A program made the position numbers and the translations under genes. This document shows positions 52,263 through 60,460 of a DNA stretch of 64,000 nt, piece by piece (position 1 is the stretch's first letter; each line of letters begins with the position of its first letter). Origin of the DNA: Bacteroidales bacterium (lineage in GTDB: Bacteria > Bacteroidota > Bacteroidia > Bacteroidales > UBA932); NCBI GenBank assembly GCA_017469745.1, contig JAFUFS010000018.1, forward strand, positions 1 to 64,000, in the 5' to 3' direction. Below the pieces are notes generated by a model. That model was given only the letters and a program-made list of their open reading frames with translations. It did not search any database and had not been told where the DNA came from.

Positions 52263-54400
52263 GAGTCCAGTTCGAAGCCATCGGGAAGGACGATTTCGGC
52301 CTCCATGTTGGCTGGTAGTTCAAGGGACACGCTGCGACGCTGCGGCGTGTTCTCTATTATCATCCTTATGGTTCCGCGGATCGTCGGCAAGGACATCTGA
52401 GCATGCTCGAGGCTGCCGGGCTGAGGACGAATCCTGACCTTGGAGAAACCGGGTTCAAGAGGTTCGACACCCATCATCTTGAAGGGAATAATATTCCCAG
52501 GCGCCGCTCCCCAGAGATGGTTCCAGTCCTGGTTTGGCTTGAAGGAGTCGTCCCAGGCCTCAAGGGTTATGGTAGATCCGCAGCGGACCATGTTGTACCA
52601 GCTCCTGAGCGAATCGTCTGTCATCAAATCCAGAGCCTCCTGGCCGGCACCGCCGTCATACAGGGCTTCCAGCAGGAACTGGGCGCCGTAGACGCTGCAG
52701 GCCATGCCGCGTGAAATGATGAACTTCATGACCTTTGCCTTGCTCTTCTCGGGGACCAGGCCGAAAAGGAGGGCGAACATATTCGTGTGAAGCGAAGAAT
52801 GCTTTACCCCTATGCCGTCCACAAAATAACCCTTCTTCCTGTCGAAGAAATTCTTCCGAAAGGCAGTTTCCATCCTTGCCGCCTTGGCGGACAGTTCTTC
52901 CGCTTCCGCGCTCTCGCCCAGTTCTGAAGCGATCCGGCTCATGAGAGTCAAGGCCCTGAAGGCATAGGCGTTCACCACGGCATTGTAGTCAGTGTACTCG
53001 AAACCGTCATCTTCCCCACCGTAACCCGGAGCGAGGCCCAGGGAGCCAGAATGCGGCCAATCCACTATGTCGCGGATCTTTTCCTTGCGGCGGATGGACT
53101 CCAGGAAGGGACCGCCCTGAGAAACCAGGGTCGTGCTCATAAGGCCGTTAGCCTGGATAAGGGTCTCCATGCAGTGCGCCCTCAGTATGCCGTACTGCTG
53201 CTCCAGGAGGCGCTTGTCCCCCGTGAACAGATAGTCGTTCCAGGCCATCAGCACAGCCTGCAGGATCCATTCCGTGGGCCAGGTAGGATAGTCGAGAAGA
53301 TATTCAATGGTCCTGCGGGAAAGGGTGAACTCCCTGTCGGCGGCGTAGTGGCAGAGCTGGCTGATCAAGGCATCGGCCTCATAGGGGATGCGCTCGCGGT
53401 CGCCGTCTACGAAGAGGCCGGTGAAAGAAGTTGCCTTGACTGAATAGCGGCAAAGGTCCCAGACCTGGTTCAGCACATTGTCGCTGGAACTGAAGGAGGC
53501 GGCGTCCATGTCAAATGGATAATGGACTGCCTCGCGGATGATTGACTTAACTTCACCTTCAGAAGGTTCAACCTCACAGTAGCGGAACGGCAGCACCTCG
53601 CCGATATATTCAGGCATCTTGACGGCCGCCGGGCCGGTGTTGCGCCTGTCCGGAGGGATGACGACCCGGTAGGTGTGGGTACCCTTCTTCAAAGCTATCT
53701 TATGAAGCTGGTAACGGACCGTCGTGGTAGGCTTGCGGAGCACGCGGCCGTCCTGGATCCTTTCGCCGAGATGGATCATGACAGTGTCCTCCCCGGACCG
53801 GGAACTGACGGTCAGCCTGAGCTGGCCGAAGGCATCCCGACCGAAATCGTACAGGACCGCCCTGCTAGGAAGGGAAGACTGCGAAACCGGCGCCTGCTCC
53901 TCTTTAACAAGGGGATAGGAAGGGGTGGAATACTCACAAAGCTCGGCGGCCGTCTTGAAAAACTTGGCCTCGGACCACCCGCTTTCTCCGTCAGCATCCG
54001 TCTTCACCCTGACTTTCCATGAATATATCTTATTGGGTTCGAGGGCCTTCCCTCCGTAGGGAACGGCAGTCGAACGGTCGTCCCCGACCCAACCGCTGTC
54101 CCAGATCACCTCTCCCGACGGAGACTCGCAGAGGACTATCTGCCTGGCAACCTGGCGGGCGGGATAACTCCCAGGAACTATCCAGCTGAACGAAGGACGC
54201 AATGAACGGATCTCCACGGTCTGGAACGAACCCTTAGCCTTGGAAAGGTCGGCAAGATTCAAGTCGGTAAGGCAGCCGTCCGACCAGACCTGACCGGTGT
54301 GCTCGACCAGGTCTGTCATAAGGCCTGTCGGGCAGCCGGAAGGCCCGGCGTTCAGGATTGCAGGTACTGCAAGTGCAAGGATCAGGAAAAGCTTTCTCAT
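52259..54400 (-). CDS. GH78-like alpha-L-rhamnosidase family protein
   Basis: A 713-residue secreted protein (signal MRKLFLILALAVPAILNA). N-terminal fibronectin/Bac_rhamnosid_N-type domains (RSLRPSFSWIVPG, SWKVRVKTDADGESGWSEA) precede the (alpha/alpha)6 barrel with FVDGDRERIPYEADALISQL, the family signature carrying acidic catalytic residues, and WTPTEWI-like DYPTWPTEWI. A C-terminal beta domain (PGFSKVRIRPQPGSLEHAQM) completes it. Activity on rhamnosides is likely but the motif differs from the GH78 at 9778, so specificity may differ. The upstream nuclease-fold gene overlaps it by 4 nt. Confidence 0.82.
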   Translation of the reverse strand: MRKLFLILALAVPAILNAGPSGCPTGLMTDLVEHTGQVWSDGCLTDLNLADLSKAKGSFQTVEIRSLRPSFSWIVPGSYPARQVARQIVLCESPSGEVIWDSGWVGDDRSTAVPYGGKALEPNKIYSWKVRVKTDADGESGWSEAKFFKTAAELCEYSTPSYPLVKEEQAPVSQSSLPSRAVLYDFGRDAFGQLRLTVSSRSGEDTVMIHLGERIQDGRVLRKPTTTVRYQLHKIALKKGTHTYRVVIPPDRRNTGPAAVKMPEYIGEVLPFRYCEVEPSEGEVKSIIREAVHYPFDMDAASFSSSDNVLNQVWDLCRYSVKATSFTGLFVDGDRERIPYEADALISQLCHYAADREFTLSRRTIEYLLDYPTWPTEWILQAVLMAWNDYLFTGDKRLLEQQYGILRAHCMETLIQANGLMSTTLVSQGGPFLESIRRKEKIRDIVDWPHSGSLGLAPGYGGEDDGFEYTDYNAVVNAYAFRALTLMSRIASELGESAEAEELSAKAARMETAFRKNFFDRKKGYFVDGIGVKHSSLHTNMFALLFGLVPEKSKAKVMKFIISRGMACSVYGAQFLLEALYDGGAGQEALDLMTDDSLRSWYNMVRCGSTITLEAWDDSFKPNQDWNHLWGAAPGNIIPFKMMGVEPLEPGFSKVRIRPQPGSLEHAQMSLPTIRGTIRMIIENTPQRRSVSLELPANMEAEIVLPDGFELDS

Positions 54401-56199
54401 AACTTCACATCAACGTAGTTGGGATAATGATCGGTCAAAGGAAGGGTGTAGTCGTCCATGATGCAGCGGTACACAAGGACTTCGGTGCCTGCAGGAGCAT
54501 TATGGATGAAGAAATGGTCCAGAGCTCCGGTGGCACGGTCAGGTCCCTTTCTGTGACTCTCCGCCGAGAATCCGGAAGCAGAACACACGTGATGCCCGTT
54601 GTGGTCGTCCCCGAACACAGTCGCAGCCTTGTAGCAGGGGACATATCCCTCATTGATAAGCTGTTGGATCGGGATTGAATCCTCCTCGCAGTTCATGTCT
54701 CCCATGAGGAAGACCGTGCAGTCATACTCAGCCTTGATGATCTCGGCCTCCGCCATCATGAGGCGGATCTGGGAGGCCCTGGCCATGGTGCTGCCGGGCT
54801 GGTTCTCCTCAGACTTCCACCACAGGTGGGTGTTGAGCACGGCGAAAACCTTTCCGGTTCCGCGGTGACGGAAGACGGTGGAAGTGAACGACTTGGTCCC
54901 GGAATTGCTGAACTGGGGCGGAGTGTAGAGGTTGTACCTGACCTTAAGGAGTTCGACAGCAGTACTGTCATAGAAAACAGGGGTGAAGTTCCAGCTACCA
55001 TCCTTCTCGCAGGCATTGGTGAATCCAAGCTCGCGCAGCTTAGGAGCTAAATGACCGTCCATGTGGGAGGAATATTCCTGCAGAGTCACGATATCCGGCT
55101 TGTGGTCCGCGACCAGCTTGGCGAAGCCGATACTGCGCACCGAATCGCGGGGATCGATCCCGAGCGGCAGCCATTTTTCAGGAATAGTCTCCGAATCGTA
55201 CTGCCAGATGTTGTCGTCGAAGATCCTCAGGTTCGTACCTTCGGCACGCAGAGCAGGGTCAGGCTCGGGAGTGAAGGTCAGCTCAGGAAGCACCCTGACC
55301 TTGTAGAGCCTCCATTTAGGGTCGAAGGAGAGGGTCTTGTCCGGCGACTTCATGTAGATATGGCTGGTCCACCAGCTGGTCTCGGCAACGGTGTAGACCA
55401 CCCTGCCAGATGCTGGATCGTAGTTCAGGGACTTCACGTTCTTCACCCCCTCGAGTGGACCGAAGGGAGTGAAGGTCTTGGAATGGATGTCGAAGAGATA
55501 GGCTCCTCCGTGATTGGTCACTATGAAGGCATCCTCTCCGGCAGCTGAAAGTTCATGTCCTCCTCCGCCGGGAAGAGGCAGGGTTTCTTCAAGGACAAGG
55601 GAAGGGGAAGCCGACTCCCAGTCTTTAAGGGAGTACCGACGAAGCTCCTGGAAACCAAGAGCGTACAGCTTCTGGTACTTTTCCGACCAGACCACTCCGT
55701 GACCGAAGTAGAGACTGTCCTTCCAGACACAGACGTCCGGTCTGGCGATGTCGTAGATCTCCAAGCTGTTGCCCTTCTTATTGGTGGAATTCGCGACAGC
55801 AATCCTGTTCCCTGGCAGGACGTCGGCCGAATGGGACATCGGTGTCCTGGCGTAGAACAAGCACTTCCTGGTTGCGATGTCCAGAAGCAGGGTCCCGTTT
55901 GCCGAAGAAGTGAGCAAGAGCTGCTTGCCTCCGTTCACAGGCTTGCAGTCGTCGAGGACACGGATCCAATGGCGGTAATCGTCAGGAATCTGGCCGTAGG
56001 ACTCGAAGACGTTCCAGTGCCAGATGACTGCAAGGGAATCATCAGTCGACTTCGAAGCGTCGACGATGTAGACATCCTTGTCACCGCAGGCGACCACGTA
56101 GTCGCCCCAGACTTTCTCTTCAGCGGCTTTGTCAGAACAACCGCACACAAAAGCCGCCAGAACGACGGCCGCAAGGAGGGAATAAAAACGATTGATCAT
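54397..56199 (-). CDS. Lipoprotein fusion: beta-propeller domain plus endonuclease/exonuclease/phosphatase domain
   Basis: A 600-residue lipoprotein (FVCGC, Cys21). Residues about 30-310 form a propeller-like domain with short beta blades (VWGDYVVACGDKDVYIVDAS, GHELSAAGEDAFIVTNHGGA), resembling DUF6528-type domains. Residues about 325-600 are an EEP domain: catalytic Glu in VTLQEYSSH, FLMGDMNCEED, LDHFFIHN and LPLTDHYPN. EEP enzymes cleave phosphodiesters or phosphomonoesters with a divalent metal. A secreted nuclease, phosphatase or sphingomyelinase-type role is possible. It is transcribed with the second GH78 from the promoter at 56220-56249. Confidence 0.85.
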   Translation of the reverse strand: MINRFYSLLAAVVLAAFVCGCSDKAAEEKVWGDYVVACGDKDVYIVDASKSTDDSLAVIWHWNVFESYGQIPDDYRHWIRVLDDCKPVNGGKQLLLTSSANGTLLLDIATRKCLFYARTPMSHSADVLPGNRIAVANSTNKKGNSLEIYDIARPDVCVWKDSLYFGHGVVWSEKYQKLYALGFQELRRYSLKDWESASPSLVLEETLPLPGGGGHELSAAGEDAFIVTNHGGAYLFDIHSKTFTPFGPLEGVKNVKSLNYDPASGRVVYTVAETSWWTSHIYMKSPDKTLSFDPKWRLYKVRVLPELTFTPEPDPALRAEGTNLRIFDDNIWQYDSETIPEKWLPLGIDPRDSVRSIGFAKLVADHKPDIVTLQEYSSHMDGHLAPKLRELGFTNACEKDGSWNFTPVFYDSTAVELLKVRYNLYTPPQFSNSGTKSFTSTVFRHRGTGKVFAVLNTHLWWKSEENQPGSTMARASQIRLMMAEAEIIKAEYDCTVFLMGDMNCEEDSIPIQQLINEGYVPCYKAATVFGDDHNGHHVCSASGFSAESHRKGPDRATGALDHFFIHNAPAGTEVLVYRCIMDDYTLPLTDHYPNYVDVKL

Positions 56200-56219
56200 G
56201 GAAGGAGTATTGTTCTATG

Positions 56220-56249
56220 TAAAATTAGGAAACCCTTTCTACTTTTCAA
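56220..56249 (-). promoter_or_regulatory. Promoter of the EEP-GH78 operon
   Basis: On the minus strand TTG (56249-56247), exactly 19 nt, TAATTTTA (56227-56220), which departs from TAnnTTTG only at the last base. It lies 21 nt before the lipoprotein start. Confidence 0.6.
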
Positions 56250-56279
56250 AATTAATCAGTAACTTAGAGCATTGTACCC

Positions 56280-57044
56280 ATGATTATGACATCCGGAACC
56301 GTTTTCAGCATCGAAGAATTCGCAGTTCACGACGGCCCAGGAATACGCACTGCCGTTTTCCTCAAGGGCTGCCCGCTTCGTTGCACCTGGTGCCACAATC
56401 CGGAAGGCCAGAAATTCGGCAGCGAACTGATGGTGAAGAAGGGAGAGCAGAGCATCTGCGGCACTGAATACACTCCCGAAGACCTGGTCGCCAAACTGTT
56501 GAGGAACGAGGCGATATTCAAAATGAATTCGGGAGGGGTCACCTTCACGGGCGGAGAACCGCTCGCCCAGGCAGGCTTCCTTGTCAGGGTGCTGGAACTG
56601 CTCGAAGGAAGGATACACACTGCGATCGAGACAAGCGGATTCGCTCCCGAGGAGACCTTCCGCGAAGTCCTCGGCCACCTGGACCTCGTGATGATGGATG
56701 TCAAGCTGGTCGACCAGGAACGTCACAGGCAGTGGACCGGAGTAAGCAATGCTCTTATCCTGAGGAATCTGGAGACGCTTATAGGTTCAGGAAAACATTT
56801 CATCATCAGGATCCCCCTGATCCCCGGAGTCAACGATGACAAGGCCAACCTTGAGGCCACGGCAGCCCTGCTTGAAGGAGCCCAGGGCCTGCAGAGAGTC
56901 GAATTCCTCCCCTACCACAAGACGGCCGGCGCCAAGTACCCGATGGTCGGCAGGGAATATGCCCCCGGCTTTGACACGGAGGTACCTCCGAGACTGGACG
57001 TGGAGCAATTTGAAAAGAGAAATATAAAAACGATGATACTATGA
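56280..57044 (+). CDS. Glycyl-radical enzyme activating protein (radical SAM)
   Basis: A 254-residue radical SAM enzyme. Cys31, Cys35 and Cys38 in KGCPLRCTWCHNPEG bind the 4Fe-4S cluster; FTGGEPLAQ is the GGE-type SAM contact, and VEFLPYHKTAGAKYP is the typical activase end. The ferredoxin-like insert that many non-PFL activases have is absent (only ICGTEYTPEDL lies there), a difference from GdhB/CutD-type activases. Its gene overlaps the glycyl-radical enzyme by 4 nt, so it should install the radical on that enzyme. Confidence 0.92.
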   Translation: MIMTSGTVFSIEEFAVHDGPGIRTAVFLKGCPLRCTWCHNPEGQKFGSELMVKKGEQSICGTEYTPEDLVAKLLRNEAIFKMNSGGVTFTGGEPLAQAGFLVRVLELLEGRIHTAIETSGFAPEETFREVLGHLDLVMMDVKLVDQERHRQWTGVSNALILRNLETLIGSGKHFIIRIPLIPGVNDDKANLEATAALLEGAQGLQRVEFLPYHKTAGAKYPMVGREYAPGFDTEVPPRLDVEQFEKRNIKTMIL

Positions 57045-59110
57045 ACGAAAGATTGGATGCACTCAGGACCTACCTTCTGGACAAGAAGCATCATGCCTTC
57101 GTCAGGACGTCCGCTGAAGCGGGAATAGCCGATCTGAACGAGCAGTTCGAGAGAGAAGGAACTCCGGACCAGATGCGCAGTGCGATAGTCTTCCGCGAGA
57201 TGATGCGGTGCCAGGAGCCGGTGATCCTACCCGGCGAGAAAATCGTCCTCACAAGGACAGTGAAGGATGTCCCCTTCATCTACACCGACAAGGAATGGGA
57301 AGGAATAAAATCCACACATTACATCCATGAGAGGGGTACGGTCAGCAACATAAGCCCCGACTACGAGACCACGGTCCGCCTCGGACTCGGAGCCCGCAGG
57401 AAGGAGGTCGAAGCAAGACTCGAAGATGAAAGCCTGGACGTAAAGGGAAGGACCTTCCTGAAATCCGTCCTGATCTGCATCGAGGCTCTTCAGGACCTGA
57501 TCTCGCGCTATGAGGCAAAGGCCCGCGAGGCCGGCGAGGATGACACCGCAGAAGTACTCTCCAGGATCCGCACCGAAGGAGCCGGCTCATTCAGGGAAGC
57601 GCTCCAGCTGCTCCGGGCCATCCATTTCGCAATCTGGGCTGCAGACAACTACCATAACACCCTGGGCCGTTTCGAACAGTACATGTGCCCCTACTTCAGG
57701 CACGACATCGACAACGGAGTCCTGACCCGCGAGGAAGCCTTCGACCTGCTCGAGGAATTCTTCCTCACCTGCAACAAGGACAGCGACTTCTATCCTGGAA
57801 TGCAGCAGGGAGACAACGGACAGAGCATCGTGCTCGGAGGCCGTGACGCCGAAGGCAATTATCTCTTCAATGAACTCTCCGAGATGTGCCTTAAGGCCAG
57901 CTACGAACTAAGGCTCATCGATCCCAAGATCAACATAAGGGTCGACTCGAGGACTCCGGACGAGGTGTTTGAAAAGGGCTCCAGGCTCACGAAGATCGGC
58001 CTTGGCTTCCCCCAGTACAGCAACGACGACGTCGTGATCCAGGGCCTGATCCGCAAAGGCTACTCAGAGGAAGACGCCAGGGACTATGTCGTGGCTGCCT
58101 GCTGGGAATTTATCATCCCGAAGGTTGCGATGGACATCGTCAACATCGACGGACTCTCGCTCGCCGCCTGCGTCAAGGACAGCTTGCCCGCTCTGAAGGA
58201 CTGCAAGGACTATGAAGAGTTCTACTGCGAGGTTGAAAGGAACATATTCAAGGAAGCCGACAGGATCTGCTCCGGTCACAAGGATCTCTACATGATCCCC
58301 TCCCCGATGATGTCCCTGCTGATGGACGGAACCATCGAAAAAGCCCGGGACATCTCACTCGGCTGCAAATACAACAATTTCGGAATACACGGCACCGGCC
58401 TGGCGACCGCCGCCGACTCGCTCGCCGCAATCAAGAAGTTCTTCTTCGAGCAGAAGCGCTTTACCTACGACAGGCTGCTGGAAGCCCTGGAAAAGGATTT
58501 CAGGAACGACCCGGAGCTGAAGGACATGCTTAGGAAGGAAGCCCCGAAGATGGGTCAGGACGATGACGAGGTCGACGCAATCGGCACCGCCCTCCTCGAT
58601 TCATTCGACAAGGCACTCGAAGGAAGGGTCAATGAGCGCGGAGGAATCTACCGCGCCGGCACGGGTACCGCCATGTACTACATCTGGCACGCCCGCGACC
58701 TGGGAGCGACTCCCGACGGAAGGACTGCCGAGGAGAACATCCCGGCAAACTATTCCCCGAGCCTGTTCATGAAACAGAACGGCCCGGTCTCGGTGATTAA
58801 GTCGTTCTCGAAGCCTCATCTGGAGAGGGTCATCAACGGAGGCCCCCTCACCCTGGAATTCGACAGGACGGTCTTCCGCAACGACGAGAGCATCCGCAAG
58901 CTTGGAATGCTCGTCAAGACCTTCGTGACCCTCGGAGGCCACCAGCTCCAGCTCAACACGGTCAGCCGTGAGGAACTCCTGGATGCCAAGGTCCACCCTG
59001 AGGCCCACAGGCAGCTTATCGTGAGGGTCTGGGGCTGGAGCGGCTACTTCGTCGAGCTCGACGAATGCTACCAGGACCATGTGATCAGCCGCATTGAATT
59101 CGACGTCTAA
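57041..59110 (+). CDS. Glycyl-radical enzyme of unassigned substrate
   Basis: A 689-residue enzyme of the pyruvate formate-lyase superfamily. The catalytic cysteine is Cys354 in VVAACWEF, followed by Glu356 as in dehydratase, decarboxylase and lyase members; pyruvate formate-lyase has CC here, so PFL activity is unlikely. The radical site is Gly665 in RVWGWSGYFVEL near the C-terminus. The length is below the usual 750-850 residues. The gene is preceded by its activase and followed by a sugar porter and a GH51 enzyme, which suggests a sugar-derived substrate such as a polyol. No shell proteins of a microcompartment are nearby. Confidence 0.9.
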   Translation: MNERLDALRTYLLDKKHHAFVRTSAEAGIADLNEQFEREGTPDQMRSAIVFREMMRCQEPVILPGEKIVLTRTVKDVPFIYTDKEWEGIKSTHYIHERGTVSNISPDYETTVRLGLGARRKEVEARLEDESLDVKGRTFLKSVLICIEALQDLISRYEAKAREAGEDDTAEVLSRIRTEGAGSFREALQLLRAIHFAIWAADNYHNTLGRFEQYMCPYFRHDIDNGVLTREEAFDLLEEFFLTCNKDSDFYPGMQQGDNGQSIVLGGRDAEGNYLFNELSEMCLKASYELRLIDPKINIRVDSRTPDEVFEKGSRLTKIGLGFPQYSNDDVVIQGLIRKGYSEEDARDYVVAACWEFIIPKVAMDIVNIDGLSLAACVKDSLPALKDCKDYEEFYCEVERNIFKEADRICSGHKDLYMIPSPMMSLLMDGTIEKARDISLGCKYNNFGIHGTGLATAADSLAAIKKFFFEQKRFTYDRLLEALEKDFRNDPELKDMLRKEAPKMGQDDDEVDAIGTALLDSFDKALEGRVNERGGIYRAGTGTAMYYIWHARDLGATPDGRTAEENIPANYSPSLFMKQNGPVSVIKSFSKPHLERVINGGPLTLEFDRTVFRNDESIRKLGMLVKTFVTLGGHQLQLNTVSREELLDAKVHPEAHRQLIVRVWGWSGYFVELDECYQDHVISRIEFDV

Positions 59111-59128
59111 TAAAACATCAATAGCAAA

Positions 59129-60460
59129 ATGGCAAAAGTCAGAGGAAAAATGTTCTACATCGCCTTTGTCGCATCCCTGGGAGGCCTTCTCTTCGGATTC
59201 GACACGGCGGTCATCTCAGGAGCCGAACAGGCAATCCAGAAAATCTACGGCCTGTCGAGCTTCGCCCACGGATTCACAATCGCCACGGCACTCATCGGTA
59301 CCATTATCGGCGCCTTCATCTGCGACCGTCCTTCAGAGAAGTACGGAAGGAAAAAGCTCCTGATCGTAATCGCCTGGCTCTACCTGATCTCGGCGATCGG
59401 CAGCGCCACAATCGTGAACTGGTACTCGTTCATGTTCTTCCGTTTCATCGGAGGACTGGCCGTGGGAGCTTCATCGGTTGTCGGTCCCATGTACATCGCA
59501 GAGATCTCCCCCTCCGACTGGAGGGGCCGTTTCGTGGCATTTTTCCAGTTCAACATAGTCCTTGGCATCGTCCTGGCCTACATCTCCAACTTCCTCGTGA
59601 AGGGAGTCCCGCATGACTGGCAGTGGATGATAGGCATCGAGGCCTTCCCCGCCCTGCTCTTCGCCCTGCTCCTCGTCACGGTACCCGAGAGCCCGCGCTG
59701 GCTCGTGAAGCAGGGGCGCCAGAGTGACGGAAGGAAGGTCTTCGAGATGATCGGAGAGCCCGACGTCGACCATGAGATCAAGGAGATCGAGGAGTCCCTC
59801 ACCGCCACGGCGGACGCCGGCGACAAGCTGTTCCAGAAGAAGTACGCCATCCCGGTGCTTATCGCCTTCCTGATCGCAACCTTCAACCAGCTCACCGGCA
59901 TCAACGCCATCCTCTACTATGCTCCGAGAATATTCGAACAGTCCGGAGTCTTCGCCGAAGGCGCAATGGTCCATTCGATCATAGTCGGCCTTACGAACCT
60001 CGTCTTTACCATGCTCGGAATGTCGCTCATTGACAAGGTCGGACGCAAGCAGCTCCTGCTCTTCGGTGCGGTCGGAATGTTCATAGCCCTTTCTATGGTC
60101 TCCATAGGATTCAAGCTGAACCTCATCCACGGCTACTACATGCTCCTCTGCCTGATGGGTTACATTGCCTTCTTCGCCATGTCCCTCGGAGCGACCATCT
60201 GGGTAGTGATCTCCGAAGTCTTCCCCAACAGCGTCAGGGCAAAGGGACAGATGCTGGGCAGCATGACCCACTGGGTCTGGTCCGCCCTCCTCACCTGGTT
60301 CTTCCCCGTGCTCTTCAAGGACGGTCGCGAGTCCTTCATCTTCGGCTTCTTCGCCCTCATAGCCCTCGGCAGCCTGGTCTTCGCGATAAAGCTCCCCGAG
60401 ACCAAGGGCAAGTCGCTCGAGCAGATCCAGAAAGAACTTACAGACAAGCAGACAGCATGA
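59129..60460 (+). CDS. Sugar porter (MFS, XylE/AraE type)
   Basis: A 443-residue transporter with twelve helices. GGLLFGFDTAVISGA, RFIGGLAVGASSVVGPMYI-AEISP, PESPRWLVKQGR, the QLTGINAILYYAPRIFE segment and PETKGKSLEQI are all signatures of the sugar porter family. It should import a monosaccharide by proton symport. It lies 18 nt after the glycyl-radical enzyme and overlaps the GH51 start by 4 nt, so arabinose or xylose is a likely substrate. Confidence 0.92.
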   Translation: MAKVRGKMFYIAFVASLGGLLFGFDTAVISGAEQAIQKIYGLSSFAHGFTIATALIGTIIGAFICDRPSEKYGRKKLLIVIAWLYLISAIGSATIVNWYSFMFFRFIGGLAVGASSVVGPMYIAEISPSDWRGRFVAFFQFNIVLGIVLAYISNFLVKGVPHDWQWMIGIEAFPALLFALLLVTVPESPRWLVKQGRQSDGRKVFEMIGEPDVDHEIKEIEESLTATADAGDKLFQKKYAIPVLIAFLIATFNQLTGINAILYYAPRIFEQSGVFAEGAMVHSIIVGLTNLVFTMLGMSLIDKVGRKQLLLFGAVGMFIALSMVSIGFKLNLIHGYYMLLCLMGYIAFFAMSLGATIWVVISEVFPNSVRAKGQMLGSMTHWVWSALLTWFFPVLFKDGRESFIFGFFALIALGSLVFAIKLPETKGKSLEQIQKELTDKQTA

